DNA from: Desulfobacca acetoxidans DSM 11109
GTDB taxonomy: Bacteria; Desulfobacterota; Desulfobaccia; Desulfobaccales; Desulfobaccaceae
DNA length: 64,000 bases
Assembly (NCBI RefSeq): GCF_000195295.1
Contig: NC_015388.1
Location: 3,218,537 to 3,282,536, forward strand
Reading direction: 5' to 3'
Both the position numbers and the translations under genes were made by a program. Shown one piece after another: positions 9,586 to 18,235 of this stretch (position 1 is the first letter of the stretch; each line of letters begins with the position of its first letter). The notes under the pieces are model-generated. The model ran no database searches. It saw only the letters and a list, made by a program, of their open reading frames with translations, and was not told the DNA's origin.

Positions 9586-9614
9586 TTGACATAGCCCAAA
9601 GTTTAGGTTAATTT
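9586..9614 (+). promoter_or_regulatory. Possible sigma70 promoter for leuD
   Basis: TTGACA at 9586-9591, a 17-nt spacer, then TAATTT at 9609-9614. The -35 box is perfect, the -10 box poor. The predicted start would give a leader of about 50 nt before the leuD ATG in AT-rich DNA. Confidence 0.4.
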
Positions 9615-9671
9615 ACTAATTTTAATAAATTATATGCTATCGGTTACTCTTTTGCACTAGAGGTTCATGGT

Positions 9672-10166
9672 ATGCACTTAAGAGGAAAAGCTCATAAATT
9701 CGGGAACGATATCGACACTGATGCCATCATCCCCGCCCGGTATCTGAACACCTCGGATTCCCAGGAGTTGGCCAAACATGCCATGGAAGATGCCGACCCC
9801 GAGTTCGTGAAGCAGGCGCAGGTGGGGGATTTTATTATTGCCGGCAAGAATTTCGGCTGCGGTTCTTCCCGCGAGCATGCTCCCATTGCCCTCAAGGCTG
9901 CCGGTCTCTCCGGCGTTATCGCCGGCAGCTTTGCCCGGATTTTTTACCGCAATGCCTTTAATATGGGGCTGCCCATCTTTGAATCCGCCGCCGCGGCCCA
10001 GGAAATTCAGGCGGGCCATGACGTCAGCGTTGACCTGGATTCTGGCATCATCACCGATCTGACTACCGGCAAGACCTATCCATCCCAACCGTTGCCTCCC
10101 TTTATGCAGCAGCTTATTGCCGATGGCGGTCTCATCTCGCACATCATGAAAAAGTTAAAAAAATGA
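9672..10166 (+). CDS. leuD: 3-isopropylmalate dehydratase small subunit
   Basis: Small subunit of isopropylmalate isomerase, which pairs with LeuC (an iron-sulfur protein) in leucine synthesis. The 164-residue sequence matches the compact archaeal/deltaproteobacterial LeuD type: MHLRGKAHKFGNDIDTDAIIPARYL at the start, NFGCGSSREHAP with the substrate-binding Ser-Arg motif near residue 60, and GVIAGSFARIFYRNAFNMGLP. No leuC is in the window, so the large subunit must be elsewhere. The neighbours leuB and asd point to leucine and aspartate-family amino acid synthesis. A close relative of this fold acts in homoaconitase, but context favours LeuD. Confidence 0.92.
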   Translation: MHLRGKAHKFGNDIDTDAIIPARYLNTSDSQELAKHAMEDADPEFVKQAQVGDFIIAGKNFGCGSSREHAPIALKAAGLSGVIAGSFARIFYRNAFNMGLPIFESAAAAQEIQAGHDVSVDLDSGIITDLTTGKTYPSQPLPPFMQQLIADGGLISHIMKKLKK

Positions 10167-10288
10167 ACTTTCCGCCAGATAGTTTTTTCCCCCTGCCGCG
10201 GCGCCGTGTTAGGTCTTATAGGCGACCCAATTGTGGCTGAATGGCGGTAATCTCATAAAATTTAATTTCCCAAGAGAGGTTGTGCTTC

Positions 10289-11356
10289 ATGACTCATAAG
10301 ATCGCCGTACTTCCGGGAGACGGCACCGGCCCGGAAGTAGTTGCCGAAGGCATCAAGGTGCTCAACGCTATTGCCGGCCCCGCCGGACTGAAATTCGAAT
10401 TCATCCACTATGATCTTGGCGGCGAACGTTACAAACGCACAGGCGAGATCCTGCCCGACAGTGTGCTAAAGGAACTGCGAGGCTTCCGCTCCATCTATCT
10501 GGGCGCCATCGGCCACCCCGACGTCAAGCCTGGCATCCTGGAAAAAGGTCTGCTGTTGCGCCTGCGTTTCGAACTCGATCAATATATCAATTTACGTCCG
10601 GTCATCCTCTATCCCGGCGTCTATACCCCTTTGCGGGACAAGGGCCCGGAGGACATCAACTTTGTGGTAGTGCGGGAGAACACCGAGGGTTTGTATGCCG
10701 GGGCCGGCGGTGTCCTGAAGTACGGTACCCCGGATGAGGTGGCGGTACAGGAGTCCATCAACACCCGCAAAGGCGTTGACCGCTGCCTGAAGTACGCCTT
10801 CGAACTGACCCGGAAACGCAACAAGAACAAGAAACTAACCCTGGTGGGCAAGACCAATGTCCTCACCTTCGCCTTTGATCTCTGGGAACGGGCCTTCCAT
10901 GCCATGGCCCAATCCTACCCGGATATAGCCACCGATTATGCTCATGTGGACGCCACCTGCATGTGGATGGTAAAAAATCCGGAGTGGTTCGACGTTTTGG
11001 TTACCGACAATATGTTTGGCGATATCATCACCGACCTGGGCGCCATGATTCAAGGTGGCATGGGCATCGCCGCCGGCGGCAATATCAACCCTGAGGGTGT
11101 TTCCATGTTTGAACCTATCGGCGGTTCGGCCCCGAAATACACCGGTAAAAATATCATCAACCCCCTGGCCGCCATTGCCGCCGCCCAGATGTTATTAGAC
11201 CACTTAGGCGAAGTTAAGGCCGCCGCCGCCATTGAGGAGGCCATCAAAACCGTCTGTGCCAAGCACCTGAAAAGCCTCCAGGCCGGAAAAATGGGCTACA
11301 GCACCAGCGAAGTGGGCGACCTGGTGGCGCAATACGCCATCGATAATCTGAAATAG
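10289..11356 (+). CDS. leuB: 3-isopropylmalate dehydrogenase
   Basis: NAD-dependent oxidative decarboxylase of the isocitrate/isopropylmalate dehydrogenase family. Motifs: [12 protein letters not shown] at the N-terminus, [10 protein letters not shown] (substrate-recognition loop), [16 protein letters not shown] (catalytic Lys), [15 protein letters not shown] (metal-binding Asp residues) and [18 protein letters not shown] (cofactor loop). Length 355 residues. ATG at 10289 is preferred over TTG 10280 because AGAGAGG at 10273-10279 is 9 nt upstream. Tartrate or homoisocitrate dehydrogenases look similar; position next to leuD supports LeuB. It ends 38 nt before asd. Confidence 0.9.
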   Translation: MTHKIAVLPGDGTGPEVVAEGIKVLNAIAGPAGLKFEFIHYDLGGERYKRTGEILPDSVLKELRGFRSIYLGAIGHPDVKPGILEKGLLLRLRFELDQYINLRPVILYPGVYTPLRDKGPEDINFVVVRENTEGLYAGAGGVLKYGTPDEVAVQESINTRKGVDRCLKYAFELTRKRNKNKKLTLVGKTNVLTFAFDLWERAFHAMAQSYPDIATDYAHVDATCMWMVKNPEWFDVLVTDNMFGDIITDLGAMIQGGMGIAAGGNINPEGVSMFEPIGGSAPKYTGKNIINPLAAIAAAQMLLDHLGEVKAAAAIEEAIKTVCAKHLKSLQAGKMGYSTSEVGDLVAQYAIDNLK

Positions 11357-11394
11357 GTCTTTTCTCAACCTGAAGAGTTTGGAGCAGAAGAGTT

Positions 11395-12414
11395 ATGGCA
11401 CGAAAATTTAACGTCGCCGTTGCCGGTGCCACCGGCGCTGTAGGCACACAAATGGTGCAGTGTTTGGAAGAACGGAATTTTCCAGTGGAACTGCTCCGGC
11501 CCCTGGCCTCGGAGCGGTCTCTGGGCAAATCCGTTTCCTTCCACGGCCAGGAAATACCTGTCGAGGTCCTGAACGAGAATTCTTTCGTCGGCATCGACAT
11601 CGCCCTCTTCTCCGCCGGCGGGTCGGTCAGCCTGAAATACGGCCCTATCGCCGCTGCCTCCGGTGCCGTGGTGGTAGATAATTCCAGCGCCTTCAGGATG
11701 GAGCCGGACATCCCGTTGGTGGTCCCGGAGGTCAACCCCGACGATATCGCCCTCTATAAAAACCGCGGCATCATCGCCAACCCGAATTGTTCCACTATTC
11801 AAATGGTGGTGGCCTTGAAACCCATCCACGATGCGGCGCGCCTCAAACGAGTGGTAGTCTCCACCTACCAGGCGGTTTCCGGCACCGGCCAGAAGGCCGT
11901 TACGGAACTGGCCGCCCAGGTCAGGGCCCTGTTGAGCGGTCAGGAAGCCGAGGCAAAAGTATATCCTTACCGCATTGCCTTTAATGTCTTCCCTCACATC
12001 GACGTCTTTTTAGAAAACGGCTTTACCAAAGAAGAGATGAAGATGGTGAACGAGACCAAAAAGATCATGGGGGACGACTCCATCCGGGTCTGCGCCACCA
12101 CAGCGCGGGTACCGGTCTTCTACGGCCATTCCGAAGCCGTCAATATCGAAACCGAAAGGAAGATTAGCCCTGATGACGTCCGCGCCCTGTTGGCTCAGGC
12201 GCCCGGCGTCAAGGTGGTGGATGATCCCGCCAACCGGCTCTACCCTATGCCCCTGGACGCCGCCGGACAAGACCTCACGTTGGTGGGCCGCATCCGCCAG
12301 GACACCAGCGTAGAGAACGGCATCGTTTTATGGATCGTAGCTGACAATATCCGCAAGGGTGCGGCCACGAATGCCGTACAGATCGCCGAAATATTGGCAG
12401 AAAAATACCTGTAG
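11395..12414 (+). CDS. asd: Aspartate-semialdehyde dehydrogenase
   Basis: Reduces beta-aspartyl phosphate to aspartate semialdehyde with NADPH, the branch point to lysine/diaminopimelate, methionine, threonine and isoleucine. Residues 7-15 AVAGATGAVG bind the cofactor; IIANPNCSTIQM contains the catalytic cysteine near residue 130; VSTYQAVSGTGQKA and YRIAFNVFPHID follow, and RVPVFYGHSEAVNIET carries the substrate-site histidine. Length 339 is typical. GGAG lies about 10 nt before the ATG. It probably shares a transcript with leuB and may be followed by the small gene at 12468. Confidence 0.95.
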   Translation: MARKFNVAVAGATGAVGTQMVQCLEERNFPVELLRPLASERSLGKSVSFHGQEIPVEVLNENSFVGIDIALFSAGGSVSLKYGPIAAASGAVVVDNSSAFRMEPDIPLVVPEVNPDDIALYKNRGIIANPNCSTIQMVVALKPIHDAARLKRVVVSTYQAVSGTGQKAVTELAAQVRALLSGQEAEAKVYPYRIAFNVFPHIDVFLENGFTKEEMKMVNETKKIMGDDSIRVCATTARVPVFYGHSEAVNIETERKISPDDVRALLAQAPGVKVVDDPANRLYPMPLDAAGQDLTLVGRIRQDTSVENGIVLWIVADNIRKGAATNAVQIAEILAEKYL

Positions 12415-12467
12415 GGGCTTGCCCAACGGCTGTAATAACCGTACTAAGAATAATTTAGGTGCAACTG

Positions 12468-12659
12468 ATGCCTCTGCCTCAGCCTAAGCGGGGCGGAATT
12501 ACGGCCCACGCCAAGATTTGCCGTCTGCTGCTTGCTATCGCCCCCTATCAGCCGCAGCAGGCCTTAAAGGCGGCCGACAGAATACTCTCCGATGTAGAAT
12601 CTTATTATCTAAGGCAGCAAGAGGCGGAGTTGCTCCTGCTCCCGGATGGAGGCGGATAG
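12468..12659 (+). CDS. Small hypothetical protein
   Basis: A 63-residue protein, MPLPQPKRGGITAHAKICRL at the start, then an alanine/leucine-rich helix-forming stretch (QPQQALKAADRILSDVE) and a leucine run before the end. I do not recognise it. It lies between asd and rsmD on the same strand with 43-53 nt gaps. TAGGTG is 6 nt before ATG 12468; a GTG at 12459 is an alternative start. It is kept because of its operon position and helical periodicity, but it could be spurious. Confidence 0.4.
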   Translation: MPLPQPKRGGITAHAKICRLLLAIAPYQPQQALKAADRILSDVESYYLRQQEAELLLLPDGGG

Positions 12660-12702
12660 GGATGTTGGCTTTCCATTTTTCCAGGCCGGGATAGGATAAA
12701 AC

Positions 12703-13293
12703 GTGCGGATTATCGCTGGACGGCTCAAGGGCCGCCGGCTGGCCCGCGTGAGAGGCCCGATGCGGCCCACCGCTGATCGGGTCCGAGAGGCGGTTTTTAA
12801 TATCCTCGGGCCGGTAATTTTAGGAGCCCGGGTATTGGATCTGTTTGCCGGCGCCGGGGCTCTGGGGATCGAGGCCCTCAGTCGGGGTGCCGGAGATGCC
12901 GTCTTTGTGGAAAATCATCGTATTTCGCTGCAAATCCTGCGCCGCAATCTGATACTCTGCGGCCTGGACCAAGTAAGTAGCGTCCTGCCGCTGTCGGTGG
13001 CCAGGGCCTTACCGAAATTGGCAGGTCAAGGTAGGTGTTTCGACCTTGTCTTCCTTGATCCCCCTTACGGCCGGGGAATGGCTGCGGCCACTCTCATGCA
13101 ATTGGCAACTACCGGCATCGTCGCTCCCACAGGCCGGGTGATTGTTGAACACAGCCGGCAGGAGGACCTGGAGGAAACCTACCGATCCTTAGTATATATG
13201 GATCAACGGCGCTACGGCGGCACGCTGATATCCTTCTATGCATCCCGGTCTAATGAATCCTCCGACCTTCCGGAGGAGCAAGGAGATAATTAA
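12703..13293 (+). CDS. rsmD: 16S rRNA (guanine(966)-N2)-methyltransferase
   Basis: Methylates G966 of 16S rRNA on the 30S subunit using S-adenosylmethionine. The N-terminal MRIIAGRLKGRRL and PTADRVREAVFNIL blocks are diagnostic. VLDLFAGAGALGIEALSRGA is the SAM-binding motif I, and DLVFLDPPYGRG is the catalytic D-P-P-Y motif IV. The 196-residue length fits. GTG start with GGATAAAAC upstream. It is 3 nt upstream of coaD, and the rsmD-coaD pair is conserved in many bacteria. Confidence 0.95.
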   Translation: MRIIAGRLKGRRLARVRGPMRPTADRVREAVFNILGPVILGARVLDLFAGAGALGIEALSRGAGDAVFVENHRISLQILRRNLILCGLDQVSSVLPLSVARALPKLAGQGRCFDLVFLDPPYGRGMAAATLMQLATTGIVAPTGRVIVEHSRQEDLEETYRSLVYMDQRRYGGTLISFYASRSNESSDLPEEQGDN

Positions 13294-13296
13294 CGA

Positions 13297-13782
13297 ATGG
13301 GGAAAATCGCCATTTACCCCGGTTCTTTTGATCCGATCACGAATGGTCATCTGGACCTGATCAATCGGGGTCTGAAAGTCTTCGACGAAATTATCGTCGC
13401 TATCGCCGTTAATCCGATTAAACAACCTCTGTTTACTATCGAAGAACGGGTAGAATTGATCCGAGAGGTGCTCAATGAGCATCCCCGAGTCAAGATCGAT
13501 CATTTTACCGGTCTGTTAGTGGATTACGTCCGACAGCAAGGAACCAACGTCATTTTGCGAGGTCTGAGGGCCGTCAGCGATTTCGATTATGAATTTCAGC
13601 TTGCCCTCATGAACCGCCGGCTGGCCCCGGAAATCGAAACCGTGTTTCTCATGACCAGCCTTAAGTGGGTCTTTCTGAGTTCCTCCATACTCAAAGAAGC
13701 CGTCAGTCTGGGTGGCGTCGTTCAGGATATCGTACCCCCGGTGGTCTTCCAACGTCTGAGGGAAAAGTTCGGCCTGGAGTAA
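13297..13782 (+). CDS. coaD: Phosphopantetheine adenylyltransferase
   Basis: Transfers AMP from ATP to 4'-phosphopantetheine, the penultimate step of coenzyme A synthesis; a cytosolic hexamer. IYPGSFDPITNGHLD at the N-terminus holds the nucleotidyltransferase T/N-G-H motif, and ILRGLRAVSDFDYEFQLALMN and FLSSSILKEA near residue 128 are the remaining family blocks. Length 161 is normal. GGAGATAATTAACG precedes the ATG. A strong terminator follows 30 nt after the stop, closing the transcript. Confidence 0.97.
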   Translation: MGKIAIYPGSFDPITNGHLDLINRGLKVFDEIIVAIAVNPIKQPLFTIEERVELIREVLNEHPRVKIDHFTGLLVDYVRQQGTNVILRGLRAVSDFDYEFQLALMNRRLAPEIETVFLMTSLKWVFLSSSILKEAVSLGGVVQDIVPPVVFQRLREKFGLE

Positions 13783-13811
13783 TTCACCGGATGGCGCGTC
13801 AGCATTCTCTG

Positions 13812-13849
13812 AGGCAGGATGGTCTTTAAACATCCTGCCTGATTTTTTT
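13812..13849 (+). terminator. Rho-independent terminator after coaD
   Basis: AGGCAGGATG at 13812-13821 pairs perfectly with CATCCTGCCT at 13831-13840 around a 9-nt loop, followed by a run of seven T at 13843-13849. Confidence 0.92.
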
Positions 13850-13900
13850 GGGGGACCAGATTTACTTCCTGGAAAATTAAATTGGCAGATAAACCCATCG

Positions 13901-13929
13901 TTGACAGCCCCCCAACCTTCCCGTACAAT
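13901..13929 (+). promoter_or_regulatory. Strong sigma70-type promoter directly before the M15 peptidase gene
   Basis: TTGACA at 13901-13906, 17-nt spacer, TACAAT at 13924-13929. The expected start point is 13935-13937, on or next to the ATG at 13936, so the message would be leaderless or nearly so. Confidence 0.65.
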
Positions 13930-13935
13930 GAGATC

Positions 13936-15051
13936 ATGCTTCGTTTGATTCCCGTACCTCTGATTTTCCTCCGCTTGGCCTGGATGGTCGGTCTTTGCCT
14001 GGTCTTCTGGGGATGTCAACCCCGGGTGGCGCCACCGCCGCCGGTGGTGCATCTGCCCCCTCCGCCACCCATCACGCCGGGGCCATCGCCCCGTCTGGTT
14101 CATCCCGCCCAGGCGCCCGCCTTGGCCGCTCTCCTGCAAACGCTCGCTTTACGTTATGAACCTGATATGACCCAAGAGGAGAGAGACCAGGATTACCGGG
14201 AAAAGGTTGCCCAGGCCCGTCAAGCCCTCAACCTGATACGAATGATAGAGATGCGGGAGCGCAGCCTGGATCTGATAGCCACTAATGGCGGCGAGGTTTC
14301 CTGGGAGTATCTGCGGCGGCAGAAATGGCCGGACGGCACCCCCGTCGGCGTCAGTCTCCTAGTTCCGGTGTGGGCACCCAGCCAGGCCCGGTCGGTGGCC
14401 ACCTTTGCCGGTTTTGCCAGCACCTGGCAGGAGATAGCCCAGACGATGCCGCGCCCGTCCGGACAGGTGCTGTTTGCCGGCAATCTCAAAGATATCAACG
14501 CCAAGGACCGATACCGCACGGCAAGCATATCTTTTGAGGTCAACAGCCTGCACGCGCCGTTAGCGGCTCTCCTGCTGGAATATATCTATCGGGAAGGGGC
14601 CTACGAGCCGGCCAAGCGTATACCGATACTGGTAGTTCGAGGTGGAGAAGACACCTATGCCGCCAGCGCCTTCACGGGACCGGTGACGGTAGAGGGGCTG
14701 ACCTATCCCGACACCTACGGGGCCGATCTGAACGGTAAGGTTGTCCGGCTGACGTATAACAGCATGGCCGACATCCACCATGGCCGCCATGCCAAATTTT
14801 CCAACCACCGCCTTGGCTGCGCTCTAGACATCAATGATTTCAATTTTAAAGGCCTGGTAGACGGGATACCCAATCCCATCAGCGGCTCTCTGCGGCAGAA
14901 CAACCGGGATGGCCTCCACCGCCTGGACGCCCGCAACCTCCCGGCCTGGGTTTTTCAAGCGGCCAAACAGGCCGGCTATCGTATCCCCCAGGAATGGACC
15001 CATGTTTACAACACCAAGGATTGGCCCCACTTCGACTGCGGCACGAAATAA
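13936..15051 (+). CDS. Envelope M15-family D-Ala-D-Ala carboxypeptidase-like protein
   Basis: Probable murein-processing zinc peptidase. The N-terminus MLRLIPVPLIFLRLAWMVGL is hydrophobic and runs into F-W-G-C followed by a proline-rich linker (APPPPVVHLPPPPP), suggesting a lipoprotein with an imperfect lipobox. A central region of about 200 residues is unassigned. The C-terminal M15 motifs are visible: SNHRLGCALDIND (H and D zinc ligands) and W-P-H-F-D (third ligand). The start is ATG 13936; a TTG at 13882 would lie upstream of the promoter -35 box and add a non-signal leader. It is the first gene after the coaD terminator. Confidence 0.75.
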   Translation: MLRLIPVPLIFLRLAWMVGLCLVFWGCQPRVAPPPPVVHLPPPPPITPGPSPRLVHPAQAPALAALLQTLALRYEPDMTQEERDQDYREKVAQARQALNLIRMIEMRERSLDLIATNGGEVSWEYLRRQKWPDGTPVGVSLLVPVWAPSQARSVATFAGFASTWQEIAQTMPRPSGQVLFAGNLKDINAKDRYRTASISFEVNSLHAPLAALLLEYIYREGAYEPAKRIPILVVRGGEDTYAASAFTGPVTVEGLTYPDTYGADLNGKVVRLTYNSMADIHHGRHAKFSNHRLGCALDINDFNFKGLVDGIPNPISGSLRQNNRDGLHRLDARNLPAWVFQAAKQAGYRIPQEWTHVYNTKDWPHFDCGTK

Positions 15052-15270
15052 ACTAAGCCGGTCTTTCTCGAAAATATGACCTCTTCTGCGGAGGCCAGGA
15101 AAAATTACACCTGGCCGCCCAGATTTATTTATTTTGTGCGCACTATGTGCGGTAGTGGCACACACGCCATCAACTTCTTAAAACCTGGACGAACCGACCG
15201 ATAAGGGTGGAAAATTGTCTATCGGCAGTCAAAAACCGGAAACGAAAAACTGATCAGATCTCCTTCCCCG

Positions 15271-18204
15271 ATGGCGGCAAACAACAACCCCAAGCTTGCG
15301 GCATTTATTGCTGAACTGCGCTCCTCTCCCGAAGTTTCGCCGCTTATCAGCCATTATCATCATTTAACCGCCCAAGCAGCCAGGTATGGAGAACCGCCGG
15401 TCAATCTCTCGCCTCAGCTCCGGTCGGCATTAGCCGCCCAGGGAATCGAACAGCTCTATCACCATCAGAGTGTGGCCCTGGACCGGTTGCGGATCGGCAA
15501 ACATATCCTGGTAGCCACCCCCACTGCCAGCGGCAAGACGTTGATCTACAATCTTCCGGTAGTGGCAACGCTGTTACAAAAACCGAACAGTTGCGCCCTT
15601 TATCTTTTTCCTCTGAAGGCCCTGGAGCAGGACCAGCTTAAGACCCTGGAGGAATTTAAGGCCGCTCTTCCGGCCCCAGCCTTTACGGCCGCCATTTATG
15701 ACGGCGATACCCCGCCGGAAGTTCGGAAGCAACTGCGTCTGAACCCTCCGCAAATCTTGATCAGCAACCCCGATATGCTGCACCTGGCGCTGCTGCCCTA
15801 TCATGAATCCTGGCGGGGTTTCTTTTCTCGCCTGAAGTTTGTGATCATTGATGAAGTCCATACCTATAAGGGCATCTTAGGCAGCCACATGGCCCAAGTG
15901 CTCAGGCGGCTGGCTCGAATCTGCCGCTATTACGGCTCCAACCCGCAGTACATCCTGGCTTCCGCCACCATTGCCAACCCGGAAGAACTGGCAGTCAAAC
16001 TCACCGGCCAGGAGGTGGAGGTAATCAGCGAATCCGGGGCGCCCTTGTCTGGGAGGCATTTTTTATTTATCAATCCCGACAGCAGTTCCGCCGCCCTGGC
16101 CGCCCGGCTTTTTGTGCATTCCCTGCGACAGGGTCTGGCCACTATCTGTTTTACCCAGGCGCGGAAGATCACCGAACTCATGCATCTGTGGGCCTTGCGG
16201 CAGGCGCCCGATTTAAAAAAATTGATCAGTTCCTACCGGGCGGGATTTCTCCCGGAGGAGCGCCGCGAAATCGAACAACGTCTGGCTCATGGCAAGATGT
16301 TGGGCGTTATTTCCACCAGCGCTCTCGAGATGGGCATTGATATCGGCGGTCTGGACGTCTGTATCCTGGTGGGCTACCCCGGCACTATGGTGACCGCCTG
16401 GCAACGCAGCGGTCGGGTAGGCCGCTGGGGACAGGACTCACTGGTGCTCCTGGTGGCCCAACCAGACGCCCTGGATCAGTATTTCATGGTACATCCGGCG
16501 GAATTTTTTTCCCGACATTTCGAGGCTGCGGTCCTAGATCCCCATAATCCATATGTGGTAAGGGCCCATCTCCCGTGCGCCGCCCAGGAGCTGCCACTTA
16601 AGCGGGCCACCGAAAGCGTTTTTGATCTGGCGGCCGCCGGGGAGCTGATTGCCACCCTGGAGCAGGAAAGACGGCTGCTGCGGGCCGCCGACGGCGAAGC
16701 CTGGTATGCCAGCGCCCGCTTTCCCCAGAAAGAGGTAAACATTCGGGGCATAGGCCAGAGCCTGGCGATCTTTAAGGTGGGGAGCCGACGCGCCATCGGC
16801 GCCATCGATGGCCATCGGGCTTTAACGGAGTGCCACCCGGGGGCGATCTACCTCCACAAAGCCACTTCCTACCTGGTAGAGAAGCTTGATCTGGAACGGC
16901 GCAACGTTTGGGTGAAACCGGTGGAGCCGCAGTACTTCACCCGGATTCAGACTGAAAAGGAGACGGAGATCCTGGAGGAATTCGGCAGCCGCTCCTCAGC
17001 CGCCTTTACCGTCCATCTAGGCCGCCTCAAGGTAACCCAAAGAATTCTGGCCTATGAAAAACGCCGCCTGGTGGGGCAAGAGTTGCTCGGCATCGTCCCC
17101 CTGGAGTTGCCGCCCCAGATTTTCGAGACCGTCGGCATGTGGCTGGAGATTTCCGACGTGATTAAGAACGCCGTCGCCGATGCCGGCCGGCATTTTATGG
17201 GGGGCATTCATGCCCTGGAACACGCCCTCATCAGTATGTTTCCGCTCTTTGCCCTGGCCGATCGCTATGACATCGGCGGCATCTCCCATCCCTTGCATGT
17301 TCAACTGGGAAAAGCGGCTGTGTTTATCTACGACGGCTATCCAGGAGGGGTCGGCCTGGCGGCCCGGGCCTATGAAATGGCTGAACCGCTCCTGGCCAAA
17401 ACCCGGGAGATGATCGCTTCCTGCCAGTGTGAAGACGGCTGCCCCTCCTGCATCCACTCGCCTAAATGCGGTGCGGGCAACAAACCGCTGGACAAAGCTG
17501 CGGCTGTCCAGATAGCCGAACTGCTGTTAGGTTTACAATCAAGACCAGAAGGTCCGGAACCTCCATCTGAAGAAATAGTCATACAACCCATGAGAGAATC
17601 CGGTGGCCCTAGCTGTTCCCTGCCCTGGGGAGCGGCACGCCGGATTGCCGTGTTGGACATTGAAACCCAATTGTCGGCGGAGGAAGTGGGCGGCTGGTCC
17701 AGGTGCTCGCGGATGCGCCTGTCAGTAGCGGTGCTGGCTGATCTGTCGCAGGAAAGGTATGAAATTTTCTATGAACCGCAGGTGGATAACCTCTGCCGAC
17801 GTCTGCAGGAAGCAGAGCTGGTGGTAGGCTTTAACCTCAAACGCTTTGACTACCGGGTGCTGCAGCCATACACCGATATCGATCTCTTCGGCCTGCCGAC
17901 TTTAGATATCTTCGAAGAGATGCAGACACTCCTAGGCCACAGATTATCCTTGGGACATTTGGCCGAAAAGACGTTAGGCGCCGCCAAATCCGGTGATGGC
18001 CTCCTGGCTCTGAAATTATTCAAAGAAGGGCGTCTGGAAGAACTTGTTGCCTACTGCCGCCGGGATGTCGAACTGACCGCCCGCCTCTTCGAATTCGGGG
18101 CGCATCGCGGTTATCTGCTCTATCAGCATCGTCAGGGGGCTTTGGTGCAAGCACCGGTAAACTGGAGCGCCGACCGACTTTTCAATAAGCATGAAGCTCA
18201 CTAA
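15271..18204 (+). CDS. DEAH-type DNA helicase fused to RNase H-like exonuclease (MrfA+MrfB type)
   Basis: A 977-residue two-enzyme fusion. Residues 1-780 are a superfamily-2 helicase of the YprA/MrfA type: ATPTASGKT (Walker A), IIDEVHTYKG (DEVH box), STSALEMGIDIGGLD and QRSGRVGRWGQ (motifs V and VI), then a DUF1998-like zinc region with C-Q-C, C-P-S-C and KCGAGNKPLDKA. From about 790 a DEDD exonuclease domain follows: VLDIET (first Asp-Glu), VVGFNLKRFDYRVL, and Y-C-R-R-D-V-E-L (last Asp). In Bacillus, mrfA and mrfB are adjacent genes acting in mitomycin damage repair; here they are one protein. It precedes uvrC by 31 nt, fitting a DNA repair role. Confidence 0.88.
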   Translation: MAANNNPKLAAFIAELRSSPEVSPLISHYHHLTAQAARYGEPPVNLSPQLRSALAAQGIEQLYHHQSVALDRLRIGKHILVATPTASGKTLIYNLPVVATLLQKPNSCALYLFPLKALEQDQLKTLEEFKAALPAPAFTAAIYDGDTPPEVRKQLRLNPPQILISNPDMLHLALLPYHESWRGFFSRLKFVIIDEVHTYKGILGSHMAQVLRRLARICRYYGSNPQYILASATIANPEELAVKLTGQEVEVISESGAPLSGRHFLFINPDSSSAALAARLFVHSLRQGLATICFTQARKITELMHLWALRQAPDLKKLISSYRAGFLPEERREIEQRLAHGKMLGVISTSALEMGIDIGGLDVCILVGYPGTMVTAWQRSGRVGRWGQDSLVLLVAQPDALDQYFMVHPAEFFSRHFEAAVLDPHNPYVVRAHLPCAAQELPLKRATESVFDLAAAGELIATLEQERRLLRAADGEAWYASARFPQKEVNIRGIGQSLAIFKVGSRRAIGAIDGHRALTECHPGAIYLHKATSYLVEKLDLERRNVWVKPVEPQYFTRIQTEKETEILEEFGSRSSAAFTVHLGRLKVTQRILAYEKRRLVGQELLGIVPLELPPQIFETVGMWLEISDVIKNAVADAGRHFMGGIHALEHALISMFPLFALADRYDIGGISHPLHVQLGKAAVFIYDGYPGGVGLAARAYEMAEPLLAKTREMIASCQCEDGCPSCIHSPKCGAGNKPLDKAAAVQIAELLLGLQSRPEGPEPPSEEIVIQPMRESGGPSCSLPWGAARRIAVLDIETQLSAEEVGGWSRCSRMRLSVAVLADLSQERYEIFYEPQVDNLCRRLQEAELVVGFNLKRFDYRVLQPYTDIDLFGLPTLDIFEEMQTLLGHRLSLGHLAEKTLGAAKSGDGLLALKLFKEGRLEELVAYCRRDVELTARLFEFGAHRGYLLYQHRQGALVQAPVNWSADRLFNKHEAH

Positions 18205-18235
18205 CCTGGAAACTGGAAACTTTTTAAACTGAACC

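Noticed and set aside
11244..11997. Long minus-strand frames across leuB and asd
   Set aside because: They are antisense shadows of GC-rich genes; no conserved motif or start site.
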